A stretch of DNA of 64,000 bases from Rhabdophis nuchalis (Eukaryota; Chordata; Lepidosauria; Squamata; Natricidae): contig CM077645.1 of assembly GCA_039707465.1 (NCBI GenBank), positions 149,043,503 to 149,107,502 of the forward strand. Direction: 5' to 3'. Numbering within the stretch: the stretch's first letter is position 1; the number at the start of each line of letters is the position of its first letter. The notes under the pieces were generated by a model. It searched no databases, had not been told where the DNA came from, and saw only the letters and a program-made list of their open reading frames with translations. Made by a program: the position numbers and the translations under genes. Below, piece by piece: positions 24,529 through 37,045 of the stretch.

Positions 24529-27500
24529 GTAGGTTTTTCTATCATTGTGTGCTTAGAAATGAAAGCGAAGTGATGAATATTTAGGGCTGTTAGAAAATAA
24601 TGGATTATACATATTACTTGATCCTCAATGGGTTCTTCCAGATGAATGCAGATATAATAAGGGACTGAGGTGACTCCCTCACTGACTGGATAACCCCATG
24701 ACCAGGCACTTATTATTCCAGTACTTTGTAGCATGCCCCTATATTGGTTGCAATTTATTTAAGGACATCCTGTTTCCTACAGTGAATGCTGAAATAGGAA
24801 AAATCTTGCTTTGGTTTCCATTGTGAAATCTATGCTGGAAGGCATACTACATTCTGTCTCCCAATATCCAGGTCCTAAGATCTGGCTACATTAAATCTAA
24901 AGCCTATACATTAAATAGGATAAGAAAGTTCTAAGACAGTGGATATGCTGGCAATTTTTTTTATTACAGGTAGTGCTCAACTTACGACCACAACTGAGCC
25001 CCAAATTTCTATTGTTCAGTGAAACATTTTTAAAGTGAGTTTTGCCCCATTATATGACCTTTCTTGCCACAGTTGTTAAATGAATCACTGCAGTGGATAA
25101 GTTAGTCAGTGACATGGTTGATAAGTGAATCTGGCTTCCCCATTGACTTTCCTTGTCAGAAGATCACTAAAGGTAACCTTGGGATATAGCAAAGGTCATA
25201 AGTATGAACTAGTTGCCAAGCATCTGAATTTTGATCACGTGATCATCAGAATGCTGCAACTGTTGTATGAAAAATGGTTATAAGTCTCTTTTGTCAGTGC
25301 CGTTGTAACTTTGTCACTAATTGAGCTGTTGTAAATTAAAGATTATCTGTATTATAAATTTTATCACTACAGTGGTACCTCGGTTCACGAACTTAATTCG
25401 TGAACTGACTCTGGTCGCGAACTGAATTGGTCGTGAACCGAGGCACAGTTTCCCATAGGGTTTAATGCAGTGGTGGGTTTCAAATTTTTTAGAACCTACT
25501 CTGTAGGTGTGGCCTATTTTGTGGGCGTGGCTTGGCAGTCATGTGACAGGGTAGGAGTGGCCACCTTTTAAAATGTGGTGAAACTCATTTAACAACGCTC
25601 TTGCTTAGCAATCAAAGTTTTGGACTCAATTGTGATGATAAATTCTTTCTTTCTTTCTTCCTTCCTTCCTTCCTTCCTTCCTTCCTTCCTTCCTTCCTTC
25701 CTTTCTTTCTTCTTTCTTCCTTTCCTTTCCTTTCCTTCCCGTTGGGTCAATGGCAGCGGCGGGCCAGATTTATTTCCAGGTACGCCAGTGGAACCCCCTC
25801 TCACCGGTTCTCTAAATTTCACCAACCGGCTCTCGCGAGTAGGTGCGAGCCTGCAGAAACCCACCACTGGTTTAATGTAAATCCGATTAATCTGTTCTGA
25901 TCTTTTTTTTGGTTTTTGAAGTACTGTATGTGCTAAAAGCATAACAAAAATAAAAAAAGTCACTGAAAGTACTCACAGTGTACTTTTTTCTGTGTCTCCT
26001 TCTCTCCACGATCTTCCTACAGGAAGTCACAACCATGTGACAGCCAGGAAATAGCATTTAAATGGCCGCGGCTCCTGTTCGTGAACCGAAGCGGAGTTCG
26101 TGAACCGGAGCATATTTTGATGAACTTTTCTGTTCGTGAACCAAGTTGTTCGTGAACAGAAGCGTTCGTGAACGGAGGTACCACTGTACAATTATGAGAA
26201 AGACAAACTGGCAAGGGGTGGCCTTTTCCAGAGCAGCATACATTAAAATAATACATTTCTAGAATCCTGCAATGCACTTATCTTCAATATCCTTTTCCCC
26301 CCTGGAGTATTTGGACTTATTATTGGTCCCAATTTAATTTCTTAGGTAATTAAATTTCTAAATGACTACATAGCCCAATACTTTAAACCAAAACTGTCCA
26401 GAAAAAAAGTCAGAGGTAAAGTAAGGAACATCCTAATTAGTTTATTCTCCACAAATGAACCTTCTGGCAGCTATTTTGTGAAAGGGGAAAGGCAGCTCAG
26501 CTTGGGAGCTTGGGAATGTACTTTTCTACTGCTATTGAATGCCTATCAGACACCAAACACACAGCAATAGATTTCTGTTCTGACCCCCCCCCCCCTTTCT
26601 CCGACTAATACAAGACTGGCTGCTTGCCACTGACTCTCTTGGCTGCTTGCCTGAATGACTCTGAACAGATACGAAGCTTCCTAACTCGACTAAACATGAA
26701 CCTGAAAATCAACACGAATAAACACAAACCTAGAAATCCAACGTTGTTCTCCGCAAGGACTTTCTTAGCAAACCCTCTTAAACCCTCTTGGGAGGGGCCA
26801 GTCATTAAGCAGCTGGGACTAATTCAAATCCTATGACTTCGCTTCTGATGCAATTGAAGCCTCCTTTTTTCAGCCCTTCTCACTCTAGCATCAGGGACAA
26901 ACTGGCCTTGATCCTCTCCACTACTCCAAGACCCAGGTGCCTCCTGAAGACCAGCGGGGCTCTCTGCTCTCTCAAGGTCACCCTCCTCCTCCAGAGCAGA
27001 CTCATATGACTCCTCACTAGAGGAGTCCATCAACAGCTCATCCGGAGCCGGCTGGGCCACAACAGATTTCCTAGCAACATCATTTCTGATGTTTAAATTA
27101 ATTATCTGCTCTCAGAACTGATACCTTCTTGTGTTTCAATATGAGATATTGATTGTTTTTCATAGGAAAGATATCAGGGAAGAACTATGCCTTATGTAGA
27201 GAAGATGATGACTACCTCTTTGGAAATTGAATTAAAAGAAAAAATGAAGAGACTGATATTTAAAAAAAGATTATTGGCAAAAGAGGTAGGGTTATTAGTT
27301 ACTTATGATGGTAAGTGGTCTAGGTCCATACAAGTAGCCCTCGACTTACAACAGTTCATTTAGTGACCATTTTAAGTTATAATGTCACTGAAAAAGTGAC
27401 TTATGACTATTTTTCACCCTTATAACCATTGCAGCATACTCAAGGTCACATGACCAAAATTTGAATGCCTGATAATGGTTCATATTTATGACAGTTGCAG

Positions 27501-30500
27501 TATCCCCAGATGATGTAAACACCTTTTGCAACCTTCTGACAAGTAAAGTCAATGGGGAAGCCAGATTCACTTAACAATGGGTTTATTAACAACTGCAATT
27601 ATTCACTTAACAACTGTGGCAAGAAAAACTATGAAATGGGGCAAAGGTCATCTAACAAATGTCTCACCTAGCAACATAAACTTCAGCTCAATTATTATCA
27701 TAAGTTGAGGACTACCTATAATCGATGCCTTATGTCCACCTGTGTCTTCTAACATTTTGGTTGTGGCCTCAATAACCCTTCCAGAATTCACTACCAAATT
27801 CTAATTTGTAATGTCACTAAAGTAAAAAATGTATTAAATGCATGATTGTATTTAAAATGTATTAAATGCAGTTAATATTATTTGTAATTAACTTAATTTA
27901 TATGATAATTAAATCAAATTTTGGCTGTCCTGAGACTATCTCTATACTGTGACTCTAATATTTATTAGACCAGGGGTGGGCAAACTTTGCAACTTTAAGA
28001 CTGAAGGACTTCAGCTCACAGACTTCTCCAGCCAGCTTTGCTGGCTGGAGAATTCTGGGAGCTGAAGTCCTTCAGACTTAAAGTTGCAAAGTTTGCCTAC
28101 CCCTGTATTAGACAGTAGCCCAGCAAGCTCCTTCTGTCTTTCAAGCATTATGTCATTCTCCAGAGAGTTATCTTGGCTTAGTGTGTCAAAGTAGGATAAC
28201 TTGAGCCTGGTTATTTGCACCTTGAGTGACAACTCTGATTCATATGATGGTCTGTTTGTTTGTTTATTGTGCTGTTCACGGTATTCCCGGGAATTTTCTC
28301 CAACGCCTAAGTTCAAAATGTCAATACTTTCTATCTTGCGTCACCAACTTTGGCTTCCATGGAATGTCCCAACGAAAACCAATGGTTGCACTATTCTGAT
28401 CATTCTCTTATGTATAACATTATTAATTTCTAGTTACAAGAACATAAAAAAGAGATAGCAACTCTAAGAGAGATGATTATTAATATGAAATCATCTGAAG
28501 ATCATGATTTTGAGGTGAGTTCATAATGAGTATTTAATGGGGGGAAAAATAGGGGAAAACCAGGGAAGATTGGGATGTGATTTCGGTTTAACAGTGTGCA
28601 AATTAAAAATGATAGATGGGGGGGGGGGGATAGATGATTGCTTTGTAAAAATCAACAAGACACTGCAGCCTCTGTGTTTTGAAAATCAGATCTTTTTTTT
28701 TAATAAGGAGCAAAAAAGTAGGAGCAAACAGCAGAGATGTTGTAGCAAAGCAAATCTACTTTGGGGAATTTTTTGCAATCTTCTGAGAGGATTCAACTAG
28801 CCATGATGATATATTATCCATATAAATAAAAATGTAACAAGAGTTTGTTCAAAACCACTAATGTCCAAAAGTACTGTACCGATCACTTCCAAATTTTCAC
28901 ACAACGTTCCTTTCAAATACCGCACCAATGATATATATATATAGATTGTGTAGATGTCACACCTGTGCCAGGTACACACAACGGAAATGTAAAAAATGTA
29001 GGTAGATGGATACAGAGAGCCACAGGTATTATGCCATCCTTTATGACATAAAATACTCTGTCCATAAGATTCAAAGAGAAATGCAGTAGGTAGATAGGTA
29101 GGTAGGTAGGCAGGCAGCTATAGGGATAGAGAGAGGGAGGGAGAAATGCAGTAGGTAGGTAGGTATGTAGGTAGGTAAAGAGGGAGAAATACAGTAGGTA
29201 GGTAGGTTGGGGGTTATATGGTGGCTGCGTGTACATGTTTGTATGTGCAGGTGTAGATCTACACACAGATTGGTTGGCCATTTAACTAGACTGGGCCACA
29301 GCAACGCGTGGCCGGGAACGGCTAGTATTGAATATTGAAAAACAAGTTTTTTGTTAGTGAATAAGGTGTTCTGTGTTAACAACTGCTTGACCCCTTTAAC
29401 AGAGTTCAGAGGATATGGTAAACCAACTATAAAACTGGTTTAAAATATTATGAAATACAGTAATTGGATTGAAGAAAGTGGTGAAAATAGCATTGTACAA
29501 ATTGATAGAAGAGGAGTATGCTGGGAAAATAAAGAAAGTTGAGGAACCAGTACTTCTATTATAATTGATAATTTTAAAAAACCAATGTTCTCAAATTATA
29601 CAATACAATACAATACAATACAATACAATACAATACAATACAATAGCAAAGTTGGAAGGGACCTTGGAGGTCTTCTAGTCCAGGGGTCTGCAAAGTCGGC
29701 TCTTTTAAGACTGGTGGACTTCAACTCCCAGAATTCCCCAGCCAGCATAGCTAGCTGGGGAACTCTGGGAGTTGAAGTCTACCAGTCTTAAAAGAGCCGA
29801 CTTTGCAGACCCCAACCCCCTGCCTAGGCAGGAAACCCTATACCATTTTAGACAAATGACTATCCAACATCTTCTTAAAGACTTCCAATGTTGGGGCATT
29901 CACAACTTCTGGAGGCAAGCCATTCCACTGATTAATTGTTCTAACTGTCAGGAAATTTCTCCTCAGTTCTAAGTTGCTTCTCTCCTTGGTTAGTTTCCAC
30001 CCATTGCTTCTTGTTCTGCCCTCAGGGTATAATTAATATATTATTATTCATTACATTTATATGACCCCTGATTTCCTACAACTATATTTTCATGTTTTGA
30101 ACATTTCCAAAAATATAGAATAATTTAAAAGTAGTCTTTTTGTACACATAAATGATTAGTCTGAGTACTTGTTTTTATTTATTAACACAATTCAGCACTG
30201 TTTAGCAAAAGTTATAATATTAGCTATAATGAACCATAAACCTGTTGATGGTAAAGATTATTTTTTATCTTTCTGCTTCAGGTACACAAGGAAAGAACTA
30301 AGTTCATGCATTCTGCTACATACTAATGTGATTTGTCTAGTTTTGGCTTATGCATTATGTTAACCTGGATAGTTTGGTTTAGAAACTATGGACTATAGCC
30401 AGCATGGGTTATATGTGAACTCAGTCATTGGGGATTACTTGGCAAACTTTAGTTTAAATAAGCTATGATTTAGCACAAATGTATGAACTCAGTTATTGTT

Positions 30501-32493
30501 TCCTTCAACAGCTGTGTAATACAGTCTGTTTCTATTTTACATCAAATGAATGAAATTGGGTAAAAGCGTCTTACTCAAGATTGCTTAGTTTCCCTAGTAC
30601 GTCTAAGAGTGCCTATGAGAGATTCCCATTATTTCAGAATATTTATTTATTCATGTATTTAAATGATTTGTACAGTATGGTTGCCTCGCTTGCAAAATAT
30701 AACTGGGTGACTATGTTATGGTTAAAAGCAATAAAGGTAAACAATACAAATAAAAGAATCATAAAACAGTAAGAAAACAGGGCCTCAAAAGGCCCAAAAT
30801 ATATTAACAATCCTAAAGCAATTTTCCAGTTGGGGTTATCTTTTATCCTAACCCAGGAAACAAAAAAAAAACAAACCCCCAAAAACCCTGTGGGAGAGAC
30901 ACACCATCCAAAGTGAAGAGTAAAGGTACACTTCTTAGGTGCCATTAGATGGCACTATTTCCTAGTGGTGCCTAAAGTATATTCTGTTTGTCAGATCTTG
31001 TGGGATGGGAGACAGAAACTATAGCTCATGGGTATAGGGCTTAGTAGAAGGGCTTAATAGATAATAATCAGTGGCTGGAATTGTACCTGTAAGCCTATAG
31101 AAAGACAGTGCATCTCACAAAGTAATGGTGTGGTACTACTTGCATCTCTGCATTCTGAAGCAATTACAACTTCCATATTGTTTTACAAAACAACCCCCAT
31201 ACAGTGTGATGCAAATACTCTGTGTGGAAGTGAGTGACCATAAGCAGAAACTCTCCATCTAGGAATAACAAGGCGAGGCTGTGTAAAAGAGTGTCTTGAC
31301 TTCAGTTGCCACCAGTTCTTCAAACAAGTGGATTAAGACTCCTAATTGTACACCAGGTCTGTCTGGGAGAGTGCTACTCTATTCAGAAGTAAAGTAGCCA
31401 GTCTGTCTTGCTTGAGTTGAATCAAAATCTGTCCTTTCCCATTCAGACCCAGATTGCCAACCAGTCATTGGAAAAGAATTTGGCAGTATCACATGATTGT
31501 GCTGGTGTAGAAATATAAAGCTTACATATACTGATTATACTTAGCCCCATGCTGATGGGCCCTCGTTTAGAAACTTCCTATAGAAATTAAATAATAGCAA
31601 AGAGAGTAGAAATCTGAGGAAACTACCCAAGTAGGGATCTGGAGCTAGATCTCTCTCCCCTCCCCCACAACACCCCACACAAGTCAGCCTTAGAAAAATG
31701 AAGAGAACCACTATGCCCTGCACTCCCAATTCTAGAAACGAATCCAGAAAAATACGATAATTAATGCTACTAAAGTTGCTAAGAGGTTAAGGAAGGCCTG
31801 GATGGATATATCACCTGCCTACTGCAGGTCAATCTATCAGTAAAAAGAAATGCTGGACAAAACAAAAATTGTACAGAATTGTTGGATGTGGAGATGGTTT
31901 CTTGAAGAAGAAGTGGACTACCATCTTTTTAACATTCAGCAAATTGACTTCTTCCTTCAAAGATACATCCATTAGCCCTTGGATCCAATTTCATGTCATC
32001 ACCTGAAAGGCATTAAACAGCCACAAGAGACATGAATTTAACAGAAAAGTGGCCAAAATTACAACCCTGAGGACTCTGAGCACTTACTTGGAACTGAGAG
32101 GCTCAAACTCTTCCCAGGTAATGATGGTTGGATTCATCCCGAGACAAGATCTAACATCAGTTACAGAACGGGGCTTCTACTCTGGCTGAAGTGGAAATCC
32201 CGCTCTTCACAGTTATTTTCAGCTGTAACAAAATTGCTGTGTCAATAGGTTGTCCAAAGGGAATTCCAAGACTTTCCAAATGTTCCTCAGGATTTTGCAA
32301 CTTCTGCATAGCCATATTGATATGTTTATCAAACCACTTCTAAGACATATCCTGGCCACATTCTTGAGTGCCATTTCAAAAAATAAAAGCCCTCTAGTCA
32401 TCCCACTTCCGTTCACTGACGTTAAGGGTTTTTAAAAGTCACTTGTCCTTTCCTTTCCTTTCCTTTCCTTTCCTTACCTTACCTTACCTTTCC

Positions 32494-32564
<71 letters not shown>

Positions 32565-33039
32565 TCCTCTGTAAAAGTTTAACTTTATCCCTCCAACCAA
32601 CTATAATCGGTTTATTTCTTTCCATTTTATTTTCTCTTGTTTATATAGAGTGACAGTTGGCCTTAACATCATAAAAAACATCTTCTTTAATTCTTTACTT
32701 TCTTTCCATTCTTGTAAATTCTGTAGAATTGTTCAACAGGACACCTTATACTATTATTATTAGTGACTTAGGATTGCTGGTAAATGAATTTGGTAACAGT
32801 GACTTAACTCTTCCCACGACCTCCATCTGCTATGTTCTGTTCAGTCCTTCTCAGATGGAATATGTAGGATATACAATGATTTCAAATTCACTTCATGCTA
32901 AGTAACAGAATAAAGAATATAAAGATTTTCTAGAATGTAATTTGAGAAAAGTGTAGAAAATAATTTTAATTAATTGATATTAAGCAATTGCTGTTGTTTT
33001 TCATAGACAAAGAAGAGATCAATAGGATCAGATGAGTAA
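24413..33039 (+). CDS. CAGE1: Coiled-coil protein gene, possible CAGE1 homologue (3' four exons)
   Basis: Exons 24413-24528, 27166-27285, 28434-28514 and 33007-33039 (stop) have good AG/GT borders and matching phases; the last three are phase 0. AATAAA follows at 33207. The 116-nt first exon begins with 2 nt of a split codon, so there is at least one more upstream exon I could not place. The visible product is about 115 residues: a Ser/Leu-rich start (ILEESLLESIIKESPMIASF), a Lys/Glu-rich coiled-coil stretch, and a basic tail ending KKRSIGSDE. The SL..SI.KES....SFL pattern resembles a stretch I recall from human CAGE1, and CAGE1 lies between SSR1 and RIOK1 in mammals. In mammals CAGE1 is on the same strand as SSR1; here it is opposite. 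The gene model is firmer than the name. Confidence 0.5.
24966..25346. mobile_element. Tc1/mariner-like MITE
   Basis: The ends ACAGGTAGTGCTCAACTTAC and GTAAATTAAAGATTATCTGT are degenerate inverted repeats. Internal motifs (AACCTTGGGATATAGCAAAG, AAAATGGTTATAAGTC) match the copies at 17544 and 27333. Confidence 0.6.
25370..26186. mobile_element. Tigger-like MITE carrying a nested hAT
   Basis: The ends CAGTGGTACCTCGGTTCACG and CGTGAACGGAGGTACCACTG are inverted repeats flanked by TA on both sides, the Tc1/mariner target. Multiple GTTCGTGAACC units lie in the arms. A hAT copy (25468-25869) is inserted in the left arm. Confidence 0.8.
25468..25869. mobile_element. Non-autonomous hAT (CAGTGGTGGGTTTC family), nested
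   Basis: It has the same inverted ends as 20790-21203 but in the opposite orientation. It is flanked by the perfect 8-bp repeat GTTTAATG (25460-25467, 25870-25877). A (TTCC)n tract lies at about 25650-25735. Confidence 0.9.
26187..27165. other. Intron of the plus-strand gene; probable repeat remnant at 26600-27060
   Basis: A minus-strand 78-codon frame (27060-26824) is rich in acidic residues followed by Arg (VRRAEKRRLQLHQKRS). Its neighbourhood looks like an interspersed-repeat fragment, so I do not call a gene. A C run is at 26584-26595. Confidence 0.35.
27166..27285 (+). CDS. Coiled-coil gene, internal exon
   Basis: Acceptor TTTTTCATAG and donor GTAGGG. Forty complete codons, including YVEKMMTTSLEIELKEKMKR, with heptad-like spacing. 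Confidence 0.6.
27333..27716. mobile_element. Tc1/mariner-like MITE
   Basis: The ends AAGTAGCCCTCGACTTACAA and AAGTTGAGGACTACCTATA are inverted repeats. The interior matches the copies at 17544/20577 and 24966. It lies in the intron after the 27166 exon. Confidence 0.65.
27971..28105. mobile_element. hAT foldback MITE with perfect 8-bp target duplication
   Basis: A 135-bp near-perfect palindrome with ends CAGGGGTGGGCAAACTTTGC and GCAAAGTTTGCCTACCCCTG. TATTAGAC flanks it at 27963-27970 and 28106-28113. The arms differ at very few bases, so the insertion is fairly young. Confidence 0.9.
28434..28514 (+). CDS. Coiled-coil gene, internal exon
   Basis: Acceptor TTAATTTCTAG and donor GTGAGT. Twenty-seven codons: LQEHKKEIATLREMIINMKS and SEDHDFE. 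It continues the coiled coil in phase 0. Confidence 0.6.
28817..29325 (+). mobile_element. Non-autonomous Helitron
   Basis: It starts TCCATATAAATAAAAATGTA after A and ends GCGTGGCCGGGAACGGCTAG before T. The GC-rich 3' end and CTAG terminus fit Helitrons. A (GTAG)n tract fills 29090-29215. Confidence 0.8.
29584..30030 (-). mobile_element. CR1 LINE 3' end with nested hAT foldback
   Basis: The (ACAAT)n run at 29601-29645 marks the CR1 3' tail, followed by GTTGGAAGGGACCTTGGAGG. A hAT foldback of about 128 bp (29685-29812, arms GGGGTCTGCAAAGTCGGCTC and GAGCCGACTTTGCAGACCCC) splits the CR1 sequence between CTAGTCC and AACCCCCTGC. Confidence 0.8.
30031..33006. other. Last intron of the plus-strand gene; no other gene seen
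   Basis: AT-rich sequence with old L2/CR1 debris (about 30640-31950) and no supported exon. A (TTTCC)n then (TTTC)n microsatellite occupies 32447-32565. Confidence 0.45.
33007..33039 (+). CDS. Coiled-coil gene, last coding exon
   Basis: The acceptor TTTTTCATAG is followed by TKKRSIGSDE and TAA. The 3' UTR runs to the AATAAA at 33207-33212, about 30 nt before an L1 poly(A) tract. Confidence 0.55.
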   Translation, partial: TKKRSIGSDE

Positions 33040-33240
33040 ATATTACAAGAAATATCAGCCTTTACAAACTTATTCCATTTTTTTCTCTTGTTTTTGCTTG
33101 ATGAGAGCTGCACTGAGAAGCAAATTGACTGAGAAGACTGTGAAATACTATGCTATGCTAAGCAGGTTCTGAGAATATGGCTAAACTGCACTCCTACCTC
33201 CTTTTGAATAAAATTCCTTTTAAACTACAACACATTATAC

Positions 33241-33976
33241 TTTTTATTTTTTTTATTTTTTTTTATTTTTAAATTTTATTGAATCATTAAAAAACAAAAG
33301 CTTACAGAGTAAGACATTAAATGATACAAAGCGATTGCAGAGAGTATTGCAGTATAACTAGAGTTATAACACTGTAACTAACATTTACCACTTATTAATT
33401 TAATACATATCTCTAATAAGAAAGGCGGAAAAGAGGAAGAAGAAAAAAATATGAAAGAGACCAGGACAAAGTGAAGGATTGTAATCAAAGCATATATTCT
33501 AAATCAGCAATGTTAAGTCCGCTTCTTTGAATTCCTTTGTAGCCAAGCGTACCAGCGATCCCAGCACATATAGAATAGCGAATCTTGTTTGTCTCTCAAT
33601 AGGCTGGTAAGCCTGTCTGCTTCAGCACAGTCCATAATTTTAGCGATTAATATTGTCTCTGATGGAATGTCACTGAATTTCCATTTTTGGGCAAAAGCAA
33701 TTCTAGCTGCAATAATGATGTGGATAGTTAAATACCAATTAGATTTGTTTAAATTATCTGGTTTCATGCCTAGTAAGAACGTTTCCGGGATCAACTTAAT
33801 TCTACAGCCAGTAATTTCAAAAAGCCAGTTTCGGATTCTGGTCCAATATATTCCTGCTCGAGGACAAGTCCACCAAGTATGGAAGTAAGTTCCCAGAGCT
33901 ACCTTACATTTCCAACAAATCGGGGAGGTCTCTGGGAACATCTTCGATAATCTAGCCGGAGGAAGATGCCACCTAT

Positions 33977-34014
<38 letters not shown>

Positions 34015-36420
34015 TTATTTTTCTATACCGCGTCCTCTCCCCAGGAGGACTCGGAGCGGTGCACAGGGAAAATTAAAACAACATAAAATATATACATAAA
34101 TAAATACAATAAAAACAAATTACATCAACTGTCCCTGCACTAAAATCCCCATTTTAAAATTAACATTCCCTAACCCCTGAGGTGGAGACTAACCTAGGCC
34201 GGCCAAGCAGAAAAAGTGAGTTTTTAATTTCTGACGGAAGGAGCGGAGGTCCGTAGTTGTTCTAATGTCGGGGGGAAGGTCGTTCCAGAGGGCTGGGCCC
34301 ACCACAGAGAAGGCCCTTCCCCTGGGCGTCGCCCGCTGACAAATCTAGTGGACGGCACCCGGAGAAGTCCCTCTCTGTGGGAGCGAATCGGCCGGGAAGA
34401 TGTATGGGGCAGAATCCGATCCCGCAGATAGCTAGGTCCCGAGCCATGGAGTGCTTTAAAGATGAGAACTAACACCTTGAAGCGCACCCGAAAGACGACA
34501 GGTAGCCAGTGCAGCTCGCGCAAGAGCGGTGTTACATGGGTATACCTTGCGGTACCCATTATTGCTCGCGCGGCTGCATTCTGCACCAGCTGAAGTCTTC
34601 GGGTGCACCTCAAGGGCAGCCCCATGTAGAGAGAGTTACAATAGTCCAGTCGGGATGTCACGAGAGCATGAATGACTGTGTGAAGGGCGTCCCGATCCAA
34701 TAGGGGGCGCAACTGGCGAACCAGGCGAACCTGGTAAAACGCCCTCCTGGCCACGGCTGTCACTTGATCTTCCATGGACAGCCGGGCATCCAGGAGGACA
34801 CCCAAGTTGCGCACCCCATCCACAGGGGCAAGATGTTCGCCCCCTATGGCCAGCGATGGAATCAGCTGATTGAATCGGGCAGCCGGAAACCACAGCCACT
34901 CGGTCTTGGTCGGGTTGAGTCCGAGTCCGTTACTTCCCATCCAGATCCGTACGGCTTCCAGGCACTGGCACATCACCGCTAAGGCATTGTTGGGGTGGCT
35001 TGGGGTAGATATATACAGCTGAGTATCATCAGCGTAGAGATGGTACTCTACCCCAAAGCCACGGATGATCTCACCCAGCGGCTTCATATATGTGTTGAAC
35101 AGGAGAGGCGAGAGGACCGACCCCTGAGGAACCCCACATGTGAGGGGTCTCGCGGTCGACCTCTGCTCTCCTGCCAACACAAATTGCGATCGGCCAGAGA
35201 GGTAGGAGGAGAACCACCGTAAAACGGTGCCTCCCACCCCCAACCCCTCCAGCCGATGCAATAGGATACCATGGTCGATGGTATCGAAAGCCGCCGAGAG
35301 GTCTAATAGGACCAGGATGGAGGAACAACCCCCATCTCTGGCCCTCCAGAGATCATCGACCAACGCGACCAATGCCGTCTCGGTGCTATGCCCGGGCCGA
35401 AAGCCGGACTGGCGCGGGTCTAGATAATCAACTTCCTCCATATAACATTTTGTATATGTTTTCCTTATATGCAATTGACATTGTTAATTTTAGAGTTTTT
35501 TTCCCAATTTCTTCCCATTTCTCGAGATCAATTGAGTGTTCCAAATTTCTTCCCCAGGCAATCATTGAATCCTTAATCACTTCTTCTCCGATCCAACGCT
35601 CTAATAGGAATTTATAAAATTTGGATAAGAGCTTCTCATCGCTCCCTGTAAATATTTTGTCTAATTCTTGCAGAGAGTTATAGATTCCCCCCTTATTTCT
35701 ATCCTTATCTACTCTGGATTGAATCAAATTGTAAGACCACCAGTCTAGGTCACAGCCTAAGGCTGTCAATTCACTTCGGGATTTCAATCTCCCTGCAGAA
35801 TCCAACAGTTCTTGGTAAGTTAGGGGTGTAGCTCTGTTATAAAGAGTTGGGTACATCATCGCCTCAAGAGGCGATAGCCACCTCGGGGCCATCGAATAAA
35901 ATGCATTTCTGACTCGTTCCCAAGTACTCATCAAAATTCTATGGAGGTAGTGATCCATGAAATGCTTATATTTTTTGGGGTTCTCCTGACTCAAAAAGAA
36001 ATGCCACCCCCGTTGCAGATTATGGCCCTCAAGTATGAGGATTCTCCTCCTTCTTAACAAAGCCCAATCTCTAACCCAGGATAGAATAGCTGCTTGATAA
36101 TAAAAATCCCACTTTGGTAGACCAAAACCTCCCCTAGCTGAAGATTCCTGGAGCATTTTCAGTTTTATCCTGTGTTTCTTATTCTGCCAAATAAATCTGC
36201 GTACGCAGTGGTCCAGAGACTGAAAAAACTTGGTATCTAATAGGGCTGGAGCGGTCTGGAAGAGAAAGACCCATTTAGGTAGAATATATGTCTTGACTGC
36301 TGCCATCCTGCCTAATAACGATAATTGTAGTCCCTTCCAGTTTTCTAGCCTCTCTCTAGTTTGAGTGAGGAGTTTTGAGTAATTGTCTTCTTTAATAGTG
36401 GATTTATACTTTTTCAAAAG
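33241..36420 (-). mobile_element. L1 LINE, 5'-truncated, split by an L2 copy
   Basis: Minus-strand frames 36417-35428 and 33941-33513 are consecutive parts of the L1 ORF2 C-terminal region. The second has the zinc-knuckle-like CWKCKVALGTYFHTWWTCP. The 3' end has AATAAA and a T/A-rich tail at 33241-33290. An L2 element (33972-35437) separates the two halves. Both halves keep long open frames, so the copy is not very old. Confidence 0.85.
33972..35437 (-). mobile_element. L2-type LINE with reverse-transcriptase frame, nested in L1
   Basis: The 416-codon frame (35474-34224, beginning in flanking L1) carries the reverse-transcriptase blocks RQSGFRPGHSTETALVALVD, DLSAAFDTIDH, CGVPQGSVLSPLLF and YHLYADDTQLY (YADD at frame residues 147-150). 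The L2-type 3' stem and a (TAGA)n tail (33975-34013) end it. It is 5'-truncated, lacking the endonuclease. It is the most complete L2 copy here. Confidence 0.9.
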
Positions 36421-36886
36421 TGCTTCTATATGCTTCCCATGATGCCCACTACATTTGTTTTTTTATATTTTGTTACATATGAATATGTAAATACGGTATG
36501 TAATAGTTAATTTATCCTGATCAAAACCTCTCATAAGGTTTACACAATGTTCTGTGAAATATTCAGATCATTAATCTCATTCTTTGCTACATATATATGG
36601 CTTTATTTAGGACAAACATTGATTCGTTTATAAAGTACTGGGTCATCTAATTTAACTAGGGCTCAAGACACAAGATGCTATTGCTCCAGATAGAATGCAG
36701 AAGACATTCATCAAAGGCACCTGAAGATGTCCTCATTATATCAGAAGCAACCAAGTCATTGTTCAGTAATCTGGCCTTTCTTACTGTGTTTTACCATCTA
36801 CTGGATATTTCTGCAAAATACACAAGACATTATCAGGTCTTTAACTAGAATAAACACACACACACAATTTATTTTACTTCATTATG
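36421..36886. other. Intergenic, nothing recognised
   Basis: AT-rich sequence between the L1 and the globin-unit relic, with a short (AC)n at 36855. No feature supported. Confidence 0.4.
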
Positions 36887-37045
36887 CATTAGGGCTTTGT
36901 TTCTAGCCTCCCCATTACTAGAACCTGAATTAAATTCAGAAAAGAAAAATGACAAAGAACAAGGTCTGAAAATCAAGTCCCACAAGGATAGTACTGGGAA
37001 TATTTAGTGTTTAAGATAATAAAACTGAATTGAGCTACTGAGAAT
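36887..37045. repeat. Relic of a globin-unit 5' flank
   Basis: About 155 bp (GGGCTTTGTTTCTAGCCTCC to TTTAAGATAATAAAACTGA) match the segments upstream of globin gene 2 (46455-46612) and, in part, gene 1 (42563-42640). No globin exon adjoins it here, so it looks like the edge of a lost or incomplete fourth unit. Confidence 0.6.

Noticed and set aside
24393..24734. 113-codon minus-strand frame
   Set aside because: Only the plus strand of this stretch has paired splice sites and phase agreement with three further exons.
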